The translations under genes were made by a program, and so were the position numbers. From the NCBI GenBank assembly GCA_977006965.1, contig OZ345359.1:1612001-1676000 (forward strand): DNA of 64,000 nucleotides. The letters are read 5' to 3'. Positions within the stretch are counted from its first letter, which is position 1. Every line of letters begins with the position of its first letter. This document shows, one piece after another, positions 10,484-18,852 of the stretch. Under the pieces are notes generated by a model. It saw nothing but the letters and a program-made list of their open reading frames with translations. It did no database searches and was not told the DNA's origin. The DNA comes from Phymatolithon calcareum (taxonomy: Eukaryota; Rhodophyta; Florideophyceae; Hapalidiales).

Positions 10484-10696
10484 ATGTACGGAAATACGTA
10501 TTGGACCACGTGAGTAAACGCGTACAGTATTGAATTTTGTACTGGAGCACGAAGACGAATACTTTTCCGTTATATTTATCGCAACCCCGAGTAAATGTAC
10601 GGAAATACGTATTGGACCACGTGAAGTAAACGTGTATTGAATTTTGTACTGGAGCACCAAGACGAATACGTATCCGTTATATTTATCGCAACCCTG
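10484..10696 (+). repeat. Tandemly duplicated right end of the hAT element
   Basis: Two copies (period 111 bp) of the terminal segment, each running from ATGTACGGAAATACGTATTG to TTATATTTATCGCAACCC. Only the second ends in the CCCTG terminus; the first ends in CCCCGAG. Confidence 0.85.
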
Positions 10697-10711
10697 TTCC
10701 TCACGCCTTGC

Positions 10712-11347
10712 TGCTACAAGAAGCACCAGGAAAAATCCTCAGAGCGGAGAAGCTGCTTGTGGAGCCGGAGGTCATAGAAAGTGACATGCTGAGGTTTGTT
10801 GTTAGCAGCCAAGTGACAGCATTCCCTGTGGTAGTTAACAGCGACTACCACGCTACATGCTCTTGTCACCACTTTGAAGAGCACCAGCGGCCATGTAGCC
10901 ACGTTGTCATTGCACTTTTGTACTGTTCTAGACGCCTGGCGCAGCATCGAGCCGCGTTCGACCCGTGAAACAAGATCTGGTGTGGGACGCATGGCTATTG
11001 ATAACGTGGGCCAAGCAACACGAGGGCATCATCATTCGTGTTGCAGTCACTGGTTAACAGCTAGTACTGGATGATTTGGTCCGTTTGACCTTGTCGCTAA
11101 GCTGGACCGCAAGCGCAAGAGGCCCTACTTCCCGTCCAAAATGAGGTCCCGTCACGGCTCCTCGTGCGGAAACAACGGTCACTTCTCGCAGACACGCGCC
11201 AGGCCGGACATCCGCAATATTGTTGAGGCGAAGCGAAAACACATCGACAAAGCGGCTCAGTCCATGATAATTGACCTCACCGCCTGCGATGACGGAGATG
11301 CTACTTGCGACGAGGAGCTGAAGCATAGCGAGTTGCGCATGAAATAA
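10712..11347 (+). pseudogene. Relic of a Mutator-like (MULE) transposase C-terminus
   Basis: The frame 10708-10968 carries a SWIM zinc finger, CSCHHFEEHQRPCSHVV (CxC...CxH), characteristic of the C-terminal region of MULE transposases and FAR1-type proteins. After frame breaks, 11097-11347 resumes with basic residues (DRKRKRPYFPSK) and a degenerate zinc-knuckle (CGNNGHFSQTRAR), the usual order at MULE C-termini. The catalytic domain is absent. Breaks and the missing N-terminus mark it as a pseudogene. The G-rich stretch at 11419-11450 could be an element end, but I found no partner. Confidence 0.7.
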
Positions 11348-11474
11348 ATATTATTTTTTTGACAAGTTTATTTCTGTGGAGTGCTCTGTGTATCATAACG
11401 AGTAGTAGTTATTGCAAGGGGTGCCGATTTAGCGAATTTTGCCAACTTTTTCGGTCCATGCAGCGAATTTCCTC

Positions 11475-12170
11475 ATTAAACAACAGTTATTCCAACAAGC
11501 TTCTACTATTCCTTGTATTCGTGTGCAGACTCACTTGAAACTTGTAAATCATCTTGTTCTGCAATCCGTCTGTAACCTCAGCATCTACCGTAAGGAAATG
11601 TTTCTCCACCACCGTTTCCACATTGGGTCTCTTACTGAAGCAAAGCAGCCATGTGAAAGATCTCCCGAGCAGATTCTGTTCTGGATGTGGGCAAAAGGCA
11701 CTCCGAGTCAGCGACTTTTTCCCGTCAGAAATAGCGGGCCGCCGATGTCCATCCGGTCCGTCACCTCGGACTTCCGCGTTTGCCTCACCGACAATGGTGA
11801 CAGTGCATGCTGAGATGTTACAGGCGCTTATAAGTCGTTTTAATGGCACATGTATGATCTGTTGCCGCCTCGATTTGAACCACCCGAACTGGGCTGAAGA
11901 GAAGCACTCGTGGAGTATGTGTTGCACGTGTGGAGGACAAAGTCGACGGCTTTTGGTTGGGGATTAAATTCGGAACCGAAAGCTGTCCGAAAAATATCGT
12001 GATTTTTGGCCCCACACCAGAACAACCGCGGAGATTCGAACGTCTGCTTGGAGCCAGCTCAGTAGAAGAACGGGGATTTACATTGTTCGCAACTAATGAG
12101 AACAGTGGTACTCATAAACATAATTAGAGGGCGCACGTCTGTCTTGCCACGACGAGCACTTGTTACAGTG
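11475..12170. repeat. Unit 3' flank with unoccupied LINE site
   Basis: This is the 3' flank that should follow copy 2, resuming after a 4.76-kb interruption. The 28-bp start (ATTAAACAACAG...CAAGCTT) duplicates 6685-6712. At 11906-11920 the sequence reads ACTCGTGGAGTATGT once, with no LINE, and continues straight into the spacer: an empty site matching the insertions at 1700 and 42494. Similarity to the unit ends near 12170. Confidence 0.8.
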
Positions 12171-12507
12171 CATAACAAGCTGCAAGAGTACAGTCCAGTG
12201 TACTAAAGGACCGACCGGGCCACAAACCAAGAAGCCAAGAATTCCGGCGCGGGCGGTTCGCCCGCGCCGGCAGAATCGCCCTCGCCTATGAGGCTGGCAA
12301 ATGCGCGCATTTTGGCGATAGCTCCGCCGGAATTGGGCGTCGGAATCGGGAACGCGCCTACATTGTTGCGCCACCAAAGTCTCCAGTTTTCTCGGTGACT
12401 CCGATGCCAACGCATCGGCGCCGTAGGAAATTGACTAATTCCGCAAATTGAGACGGCAAATGAAACAAGCAAGCTATCATAACCGGTCTAAGTTCGTTTT
12501 CCTCGGG
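12171..12507. other. GC-rich segment with perfect 12-bp hairpin
   Basis: Composition changes abruptly to GC-rich. At 12244-12270 lies a perfect 12-bp stem, CCGGCGCGGGCG / CGCCCGCGCCGG, with a 3-base loop. Overlapping minus-strand frames (12203-12472, 12358-12546) read like small prophage-type hypothetical proteins (GAFPIPTPNSGGAIAKMR), but I cannot support a gene. Transfer from a bacterium or an assembly chimera are both possible. Confidence 0.4.
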
Positions 12508-13315
12508 CAATTGCTCCGCGCGCGAACCAAGCCAACTGCCGCGCAAGGCCGATCCCCGCGAGGGGCTGCTGTAACCGGAGACAGCTAGGCGTCAACCAAC
12601 CAATGTGTAAAAAAAAGACTGCTTCAACAGGAAGCAGGCGCACTGGCAGGAGCAACGCAGAAGCTTTCGTGACATCCATGCGAGGCTACGCGACGCGGAT
12701 CAAACAACCAAGAAACGAGCGCGGCACCGGGAATGGAAAAGACTTGCAACATCGAGGAAGAAGTCGGTCTCAAGAGAAGACCTGAAACACCGAGAAAGAA
12801 CTCGGTTTCAAGATAAGCGGTATGCCGCTACCGCAAAATCATCTATAGTGACGATGTCAACGCCCCTACCCGATAGGGACTTACGTAAGTACCACACCGC
12901 GTGCCATGCTCAGTTATTTCCTTTGTGCAATTGCTCCGAGCGCGAGCCAATTCAAGTGCCGCGTAAAGCCGATCCCCGCGAGGGGCTGCTGTAATCGGAG
13001 ACAGCTAGGCGTCAACCAACCAATGCGTGAAAAAAAGACTGCTTCAACAGGAAGCAGGCGCACTGGCAGGAGCAACGCAGAAGCCTTCGTGACACCTATG
13101 AGAGGATACGTTGCGCGGAGCAAACAGCCGAGGAGCGAGCACGGCGGCGGAAGTGGAGAAGACGTGCAACACCGAGCAAGAAGTCAGTTTCCAGAGAATA
13201 CCTTAAATACCAGCGGTATGCCGCTGCCGGCAGAGCGTCTATAGAGACGATGTCAACGCCGTTAATCAATAGGGACTTACGCGAGTACCGCGCCACGTGC
13301 CATGCGCGGTTACGA
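12508..13315. repeat. 420-bp tandem direct repeat, two copies
   Basis: Units at 12508-12927 and 12928-13315 share long blocks, for example GCCGATCCCCGCGAGGGGCT, AGACAGCTAGGCGTCAACCA and GACTGCTTCAACAGGAAGCA. Each holds small hairpins (CCCCGCGAGGGG; AGCGGTATGCCGCT) and a conserved minus-strand frame of about 60 codons containing KASALLLPVRLLPVEAVFF. That conserved frame has a bacterial/prophage flavour. No promoter or known RNA family is recognised. Confidence 0.7.
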
Positions 13316-13461
13316 CATGCTATCGGATCAGCTGTCAAACGAGCTCGGTGCACTGATCACCGAGCTGCAAAATGTGGCGCAATGAACACACAATGACGCC
13401 TCGCTACCGGGGGTCGTCTACGGCGAACAATACAGGAGTTCTGCAATTTAGATGGGATATC

Positions 13462-13599
13462 TGAGATCCTAAGTTTTTCCGCCCGCTCCTCTGGCGGTGC
13501 GTTTTCGTAAGCTACACAAAGGTAGGTAGCAACTGAGGAAGCCTTGCCCATATCTTCGGAAGTCTGTGGGGCTTTTAAATAAACTTTGCTCAAAAAAAA
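13462..13599 (+). mobile_element. Solo 3' end of LINE family A
   Basis: About 138 bp matching the 3' UTR end of the LINEs at 1700 and 42494, here in plus orientation, with GCCCATATCTTCGGAAGTCT and GGGGCTTTTAAATAAAC and an eight-A tail at 13592-13599. It is a heavily 5'-truncated retroposition, 8 bp from the stop codon of the neighbouring minus-strand gene. Confidence 0.8.
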
Positions 13600-13606
13600 G
13601 TACAGA

Positions 13607-15220
13607 TCATGTGACTTTAGTATCATCCTTGGCAAAGTTGGCCTTCTCACGGCCTGCGACAATGAAATCACTGACTCCGACTTCAAAATGCCACTTGATA
13701 TCCGTCAACAACAATTCTCTCTCCATGTGTACTCTTCCATTTCCACTGCTGGTATTCCACGTTGCCCGTCCTAGACGATAGTCAAGCATTAAACTTTCTC
13801 CGAAAAGCATCCCCAAGGACACCATCTCCGCGGACAAAACCCCATCCGTAAATACAATGCTCCCCAAGCCTGGGTATTGCAAGTAACATGTGTTTCCCTC
13901 TGCCAGCCAGTGCAAAGGCTCGTCCGCCGCAACGAGCGCCAGCGCGAGTGAAACTCCACCCGCCCTCCGCTTGAAGTACTGTTTCACGTCCCTAACGTTG
14001 CGCAAAATCGTATAGCCAAGCAGAGTATTTCGAATCGCATTGTCGTCCTCACTCGTCAGCTTGATCAGGCCAAACACGGAGACTAGCAGCAGCGTCGCCG
14101 TGCTCGCGCTATCAGTCAGACGTTCAAACACACTGTCACGCTTCCCCCAGTTGGCGACCCCTACAGCAACAGACAGCGACACAGACGCAATAACCCAGCC
14201 GATGGCCAGCAATTGGCACCATACGGGGCGCGGAACGACGCCCCCTTCTTGGTGCTGACGGATTGATTGCACAATCTTCGCAGCACTGAGAATCTTGTCA
14301 AGTTCCGGCTCATCCACCGAAGCCTTTCGGATCATCGCATGGGCAGACGACAATCCCGGTACACCCATTGTGACGGCGCCGACCTTGCTCGCGCAACGTA
14401 GGATCACCTCGGCCTGCTCGTCGGTAATCGCCGACATGTCGAGAGAACCCATTGTGACGATGAGAGGGGCGTTCATGAATCGGCGCAATTCTTGCATGAC
14501 ATTCGAACGGACAACGTAGCGCTGGCCGTTGCCGATGTTCCCCGCGCGCTCATCGCGTTCTATGCTAGATACGATGGGATACGTGACGGATTGATCGAGT
14601 TCATGCGGACTTTCGGTTATGCCGAAGTCCCAGCGGATTTGCTGCGCAAGACCATGTGCGACGTACCGTATCCATTGGTCGCGCGTGGGTTTGTTTGCGG
14701 TCTGAAAGGCATCAAATGTCTGACATACTGTACTGGCGGACAGGAGAATGTTTGTCGTGCCTTGAATGGTTAATGGTGGCGGAGTGGACGTGCCTTGGGG
14801 GAGGATCAGAATGATGGACGAAATGTTGCGCAATGTGAGGAATTTAAAGTTAGTGCTGTTGGCCGTTTGTTGGAGCAAGTTTGGGTCCGTTGTAAACCAG
14901 GTCGCGCGGTCGATGGGGCGCGAATGATAGACGAGGAGTTTGAGGTGGGTGCGATGCGCGCGCTGTGCGTCTTTGAACTTCTCACCGACTCTCCAAAACT
15001 GGCCTGAACGGTCGATTTTGGACAGGTGCGTCGTCAGATCCAAGTTCGATGCTGTGACAGAATTCCATCCTCTGCTGTTTGTCACTCCTACGGCTAGAAG
15101 GTTACGGACATCGTCTGCACTGCCGATGGCCAGGATGCCCCCCGCTGTGTCGAAGGCGACCGATGACAGTCCTCGATCCAGTGCTTCATGCCACGCTTGT
15201 AGTTGAACAGGAAGCGTCAT
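13607..15220 (-). CDS. Hypothetical membrane protein, two transmembrane segments
   Basis: A 537-residue protein I do not recognise. The start is set at ATG 15220 (MTLPVQLQAWHEAL); an in-frame extension to 15361 looks like leader sequence. Residues 1-330 are soluble in character. Two hydrophobic spans follow at about 334-352 (CQLLAIGWVIASVSLSVAVG) and 373-388 (TATLLLVSVFGLI), then a 150-residue C-terminal soluble part. No catalytic signature, signal peptide or known domain is apparent. Its GC content is higher than the surrounding transposon DNA, fitting a resident host gene. The stop codon lies next to a LINE A-tail, so the original C-terminus may have been cut by that insertion. Confidence 0.65.
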   Translation of the reverse strand: MTLPVQLQAWHEALDRGLSSVAFDTAGGILAIGSADDVRNLLAVGVTNSRGWNSVTASNLDLTTHLSKIDRSGQFWRVGEKFKDAQRAHRTHLKLLVYHSRPIDRATWFTTDPNLLQQTANSTNFKFLTLRNISSIILILPQGTSTPPPLTIQGTTNILLSASTVCQTFDAFQTANKPTRDQWIRYVAHGLAQQIRWDFGITESPHELDQSVTYPIVSSIERDERAGNIGNGQRYVVRSNVMQELRRFMNAPLIVTMGSLDMSAITDEQAEVILRCASKVGAVTMGVPGLSSAHAMIRKASVDEPELDKILSAAKIVQSIRQHQEGGVVPRPVWCQLLAIGWVIASVSLSVAVGVANWGKRDSVFERLTDSASTATLLLVSVFGLIKLTSEDDNAIRNTLLGYTILRNVRDVKQYFKRRAGGVSLALALVAADEPLHWLAEGNTCYLQYPGLGSIVFTDGVLSAEMVSLGMLFGESLMLDYRLGRATWNTSSGNGRVHMERELLLTDIKWHFEVGVSDFIVAGREKANFAKDDTKVT

Positions 15221-15610
15221 AATGCGATGTGCACGTGGAAAGAAGAAGAAATACATGATCCAGTATACAGTACAGTGTCGAGGGCTTCCTGAAAACATAA
15301 ATTGGAATTGTACACTGGGGGAGCGTGCGCCGTGAAATATGACAATTTCAACCTTTTTCAAATTCTGAAATCAAAGTTATTTCCAGAAGTGCTGATATTG
15401 GAGCTCCGGACTGTTAATATTAGTATGTAGAAAGTGATGAAAAGATTCAACCTGAGGAAATGCTCTGTAATGGGAGTGCACTTACTGTGCGCTTGGGACA
15501 AACTTTTGTTTTCGGAAGTGTGCCAGCCATGAAAGATGTTACGAAGCTGCTTCACAGCGCTGACTGTTCTTCTCCCGTTGCATATGGTCCTTCTATGAAT
15601 CATACTTTTT
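15221..15610. other. Intergenic region upstream of the membrane protein gene
   Basis: AT-rich, with no frame I can support. It should hold the promoter of the minus-strand gene starting at 15220; no unambiguous TATA element is visible. Confidence 0.4.
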
Positions 15611-15950
15611 TCCTTTGTCAACATCGTTTATTGCCCACAGCGCACCGCACGGCGCCTGGCCACGCGCCGACGAGGAGCCGTCGGGAAGCTGACGCGAACT
15701 GCTCCGCACTGAGGGGCGGCGGCTCTACCGGCGGCGGCACGAGCACGACGTCGAGGTCTCACGTGGTTGCGTGCCCGCGCGTGAGCGCGGCAGAGCCGAC
15801 GGGCACAAACGCGAGGGGTTCGCGGCCGCCAAAGGCTCGGTGGGAGAGCGCGCGCACCAACTGCAGCATGCCGGCGGCGGAAGGGGCGCAGTCCAGACGG
15901 AGATGGGTGCCGCTCTTGTGGAATCAAGAAGATGGTGGGTACCCACCGCG
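15611..15950 (-). other. GC-rich insert in LINE debris, possible retrocopy or exon fragment
   Basis: A roughly 70% GC block abruptly bordered by LINE sequence on the right and AT-rich DNA on the left. Read on the minus strand, its left end is GCAATAAACGATG followed by GGAAAAAAG, resembling a polyadenylation signal and a short A-tail. That suggests a processed fragment of a GC-rich host mRNA. No identifiable domain. The right border carries a perfect 14-bp palindrome GGTGGGTACCCACC. Confidence 0.35.
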
Positions 15951-17003
15951 TACGTTCAGCGAACTTATCCGTGAAAATGTTGTAGAGGCTTAGACTGAGG
16001 GGTGACTGTTGCTGGACCCCCTTGTCCACTACAACGAATTTCTGTTCGCATTGCGAATTGGTGTTACCCATGATGGAGTCAAGAACTTTTCCGTTATTGT
16101 GCAGACTTCATTGGGCAGTACTTGTCTCAGTCTGTTCATCAAGTGTGATATCGGGACTGTATCGTAGGCAGCATTAAAGTCCAGTACTGGGCCACATCTC
16201 TGATCCCCTTTTAGTAGCTCAATAGCTCTTAGGATGGTCAGCTCACTGCTATTCCAATTTTGGAAAGTAGGTACTGGACCATCTCTGCGATATCTTTGGG
16301 TAGGCATGATTCGGCTCTGCGTTGGAGGATATCTCGTGAGACGCGGTCATAAGCGGAGGACAAATCGAGGATCGGTGGAATCGCCTCATAGCCTTCGTCG
16401 CTCTTAGGATTGCGAGTTCCGTCCCTTTGTTATTCTGGAAGCCCAGCTGGAACTGGTGGAATTTGTAGCGTTCGCGTATCGCGGAGCCGATCGCGGAGTC
16501 AGTAATGATTCGCATTTGGCTGAGAAGCGATATTGGGCGGTAGTTGCATGGGATGTGGGCTAGTCTTTTCTTGTGATAGGAATGAGGGTTGCGTGGCGCC
16601 ATTGCGTTGGTAGACAACGAAGTTTACCGCATGTTTCCCATAGCGTCGCAAGATCACCACTCAATCCAGGGCTTGCTTGAAGCATTTCCACGGCGATTTT
16701 GTCCGGGACGAGTGCTTTTCTGCGTGGTGCTCGCAGTAGCGCGTCATTGATACTCGTTCGCATTTACTTGGAGAGCGCGAAGCTTTCTAACACAGGTTTC
16801 CATTGCTTGTCTGCACTACACGCATTCGCGATATGAGCTGAGAACCGCTTTTGGTGTACTGGAGCACCTAATGCTCGGTTTACGCTGCTTCTCTTCTGCT
16901 TACATCGCAGGCTCTTGCTCAAGGTAGTCGTGGCTTGACGTGGTGATTGGTCTTCAATGTCTTGGTCTGTGTAGGTGATGACTATCAGTGAACAGTTAGT
17001 CAT
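15951..17003 (-). mobile_element. Chimeric, broken LINE fragments (families A and C)
   Basis: Minus-strand RT remnants from two elements. The right part (about 16258-17003) is a third family: a basic linker (LSKSLRCKQKRSSVNRALG), then APRRKALVPDKIAVEML, NYRPISLLSQMR, FQLGFQNNKGTELAILRA and, after a frameshift, LDLSSAYDRVSRDILQRRA. It stops and abuts a family A piece (15951-16257) that repeats the same RT block (SSELTILRAIELL, FNAAYDTVP, then DKGVQQQSPLSLSLYN). One RT block is therefore present twice in a row. Multiple frameshifts; dead. Confidence 0.75.
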
Positions 17004-17057
17004 CGTTGCTTTGTTACAGGAAGAGACGCAATGCTGAGCAACGAGAAAGTTTCCAAC

Positions 17058-17705
17058 TCATTTACTTTTGTCTCCGATGGATGGGGAAAGCAGATCCTGT
17101 AAAAACTGCTGGCGTTGAGTTTCGTTTTCTTGTTCTTTTCTATTCCTTCTCTCTTTCCTTCTTCTGTTCTTCTCCCTCCTTTTAGCTATTTGTTTTTGAT
17201 GAAGTGGAGCAAAAGCTGTGACATGCTCCTCCTCGTCCGTCTTGTACGTAAACTTGAACGAAGGATAAAATCGAATTTCGGGAAGAACGGGAGATTTGCA
17301 TAAGCAACACTGATGTATTTTATCGTCGGCAACAGCACGAGCAGCAATCTGATCAAAGCAAACTGTGTGGAACACATGGCCGCAAAACAGTTTTACGACA
17401 TTTCCTTGCAGAGTATCAAGACACACTGCACATTCTTTTGGGAACGGTATCCAGACTTCGCCACTCGAGGCTGTCGAGAACCGTGCAACGTCGAGGGATG
17501 AACGACGAGTTTCTGTACGGGTTACAGTTAGAGTAGACTTCTGAATGAGATTTAGAAGCGACAACTCAATTTTGTCCTTCTTCTTCCGAATCCGGCCATA
17601 GCGGATACCTAAAATGCGCTTGATTCCACCACACCGAGCCAGGCGGCGAACAAGTTGTGCAGAGATTCTTCCACGGTGACAGCGATCGTGCGGGGGAGGT
17701 GCCAT
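17058..17705 (-). CDS. Histone H4-like fold fused to a RING-H2 finger (candidate E3 ubiquitin ligase)
   Basis: A 215-residue intron-free protein. Residues 14-36 read ISAQLVRRLARCGGIKRILG then IRY, closely matching helix 1, loop 1 and the start of helix 2 of histone H4 ([20 protein letters not shown]). Residues 46-73 continue with H4-like spacing (LLNLIQ...TVT...RR...LDV against LENVIR...TYT...KR...MDV). Residues 92-136 form a RING-H2 finger: C92-x2-C95-x12-C108-x-H110-x2-H113-x2-C116-x16-C133-x2-C136. Residues 165-205 are very basic and helical (KRREKNRRRKERRNRKEQ), suitable for nuclear localisation or nucleic-acid contact. The RING implies E2 binding and ubiquitin transfer; the H4-like part suggests chromatin or H3 contact, which is inference. 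ATG 17705 sits in GCCATGGC, a good start context. The gene lies alone between LINE fragments. Confidence 0.7.
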   Translation of the reverse strand: MAPPPHDRCHRGRISAQLVRRLARCGGIKRILGIRYGRIRKKKDKIELSLLNLIQKSTLTVTRTETRRSSLDVARFSTASSGEVWIPFPKECAVCLDTLQGNVVKLFCGHVFHTVCFDQIAARAVADDKIHQCCLCKSPVLPEIRFYPSFKFTYKTDEEEHVTAFAPLHQKQIAKRREKNRRRKERRNRKEQENETQRQQFLQDLLSPSIGDKSK

Positions 17706-18080
17706 GGCTCAAAAATGATTGCTTTGCTAGCGAACGGCGGATCTTTTTCTACATCATTTTATATACTGTGTTCCTTTTTTGTTCTTCAGAACATTCCAAT
17801 CGGCAGAATTTAGGCGCCACTTTTTTGAACGCAATGGGAATTTATTAATATAATTTAGGTGCTGAATGCAAGTTTTATGCACCTTCTGAGCGGGCAAAGG
17901 GCGTCTGCAATACAACCGCGAAATGAATTTAGGTATTGCATGTATGTCTTGTGTGCCTTCTGATGAGACTTAAGGCGGTGGTAATTATGGATTGAATTTT
18001 CGAACTAAATTCATGTTTTCTGCGCTAGTGACAGTATATTACTTAAGAGAGCCGTAGGATTGCCCTCTCCTGACATCTGC
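17706..18080. other. AT-rich intergenic region
   Basis: No gene seen. It contains a weak ~75-bp direct repetition (AATTTAGGTGCTG... at about 17855 and AATTTAGGTATTG... at about 17927) and should include the promoter of the RING gene starting at 17705. Confidence 0.35.
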
Positions 18081-18086
18081 AATGTT

Positions 18087-18158
18087 CTCTCTCCGGGGCT
18101 TTGACCCCAGAGAAGCAACTATGCACCATTCGCTCTCCGGGGCTTTGACCCCAGAGAA
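18087..18158 (+). repeat. Two tandem hairpins, 28-bp exact repeat
   Basis: CTCTCCGGGGCTTTGACCCC followed by AGAGAAG occurs twice, 43-44 bp apart. Each copy can fold as CTCT/AGAG plus GGGG/CCCC with a small bulge. They sit directly before a LINE family B fragment. Confidence 0.7.
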
Positions 18159-18174
18159 GACCATTGCACAACAC

Positions 18175-18630
18175 GTTGTTCACGGCCCACGTCTTCCCAT
18201 GAAAGCTCTCTTGGTCCAGCAGCACAAGAAAGAAGACCATGACAATCCAAAAACATTTCCGACCCATATCCCTACTGAGTCAGGTCCGAAACGCTGTTGA
18301 GTCCGCAATTGTTATTATGCTTCGTCAAAGATACAAGAACCTCAACATCCAGCTGAGATATCAAAAAGGGAAGAGTATGGAGCTCGCAAATATTGAGGGC
18401 GCTGGAACTACAAAAACGAGGGCAGCGATGCATCGCTGTATTGGACATGAAGGCAGCGTACGACACAGTACCTAGACAACACCTGCAAGAGCGAATAAGA
18501 GGGCTTCTGCCGCAAGACCTAGACGCGATGATCGAGCCATTCTTGATGTCTTCCTGGGTATCCGCGGTTAAGGAGCCGTAGCAGAAGTGGTTCTAATTGA
18601 CAGAGAGTACGTCAGGATCCGACGAAAGCA
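18175..18630 (+). mobile_element. LINE family B fragment (RT core), broken
   Basis: Plus-strand remnant aligned to the RT of the element at 35697: MKALLVQQHKKEDHDNP, FRPISLLSQVRNAVESAI, QLRYQKGKSMELA and LDMKAAYDTVPRQHLQERIR, ending near WVSAVKEP. Frameshifts separate the pieces and both ends are missing; the catalytic FADD block is absent. Confidence 0.8.
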
Positions 18631-18852
18631 AAGTCGTTAGTGACCTTGCCTAATGTTTCATCCCAGCCGAGTCTGCTCGTCAGAACTCAGCATTCGTTAA
18701 AGTAGTGCTTGGGGTACTGCAGTACTGTCAAGCTAGGATGCCTAATCTGTACTTCGTTACCCGAAAAGTAAAGGCAACAGAAAATGCTTCCTAAAAGATG
18801 TAAAGGAGTGTGTCGGCATCTGCAGAGCGCCTTGAATCCCCTTTAGGAGATA

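Larger units (their letters stand above)
8395..10696 (+). mobile_element. hAT-family DNA transposon (2.3 kb)
   Basis: A complete-looking element with hAT-type ends beginning CAGGGT. The left end (8395) and the reverse complement of the right end (10696) share 20 of 23 bases, including GATAAATATAACGG. Subterminal copies of AATACGTATTG occur near both ends and are candidate transposase sites. The last ~105 bp occur twice in tandem (10484-10588 and 10595-10696). The left flank is LINE sequence, but the right flank is MULE-like sequence rather than LINE. The 8-bp flanks (GTGAGGAG and TTCCTCAC) are inverted rather than direct, so no normal target duplication remains. Confidence 0.8.

Noticed and set aside
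13607-15361. Upstream in-frame extension (15221-15361) of the membrane protein
   Set aside because: The added residues include low-complexity FFFF-type sequence typical of leader DNA; the ATG at 15220 starts the well-behaved part.
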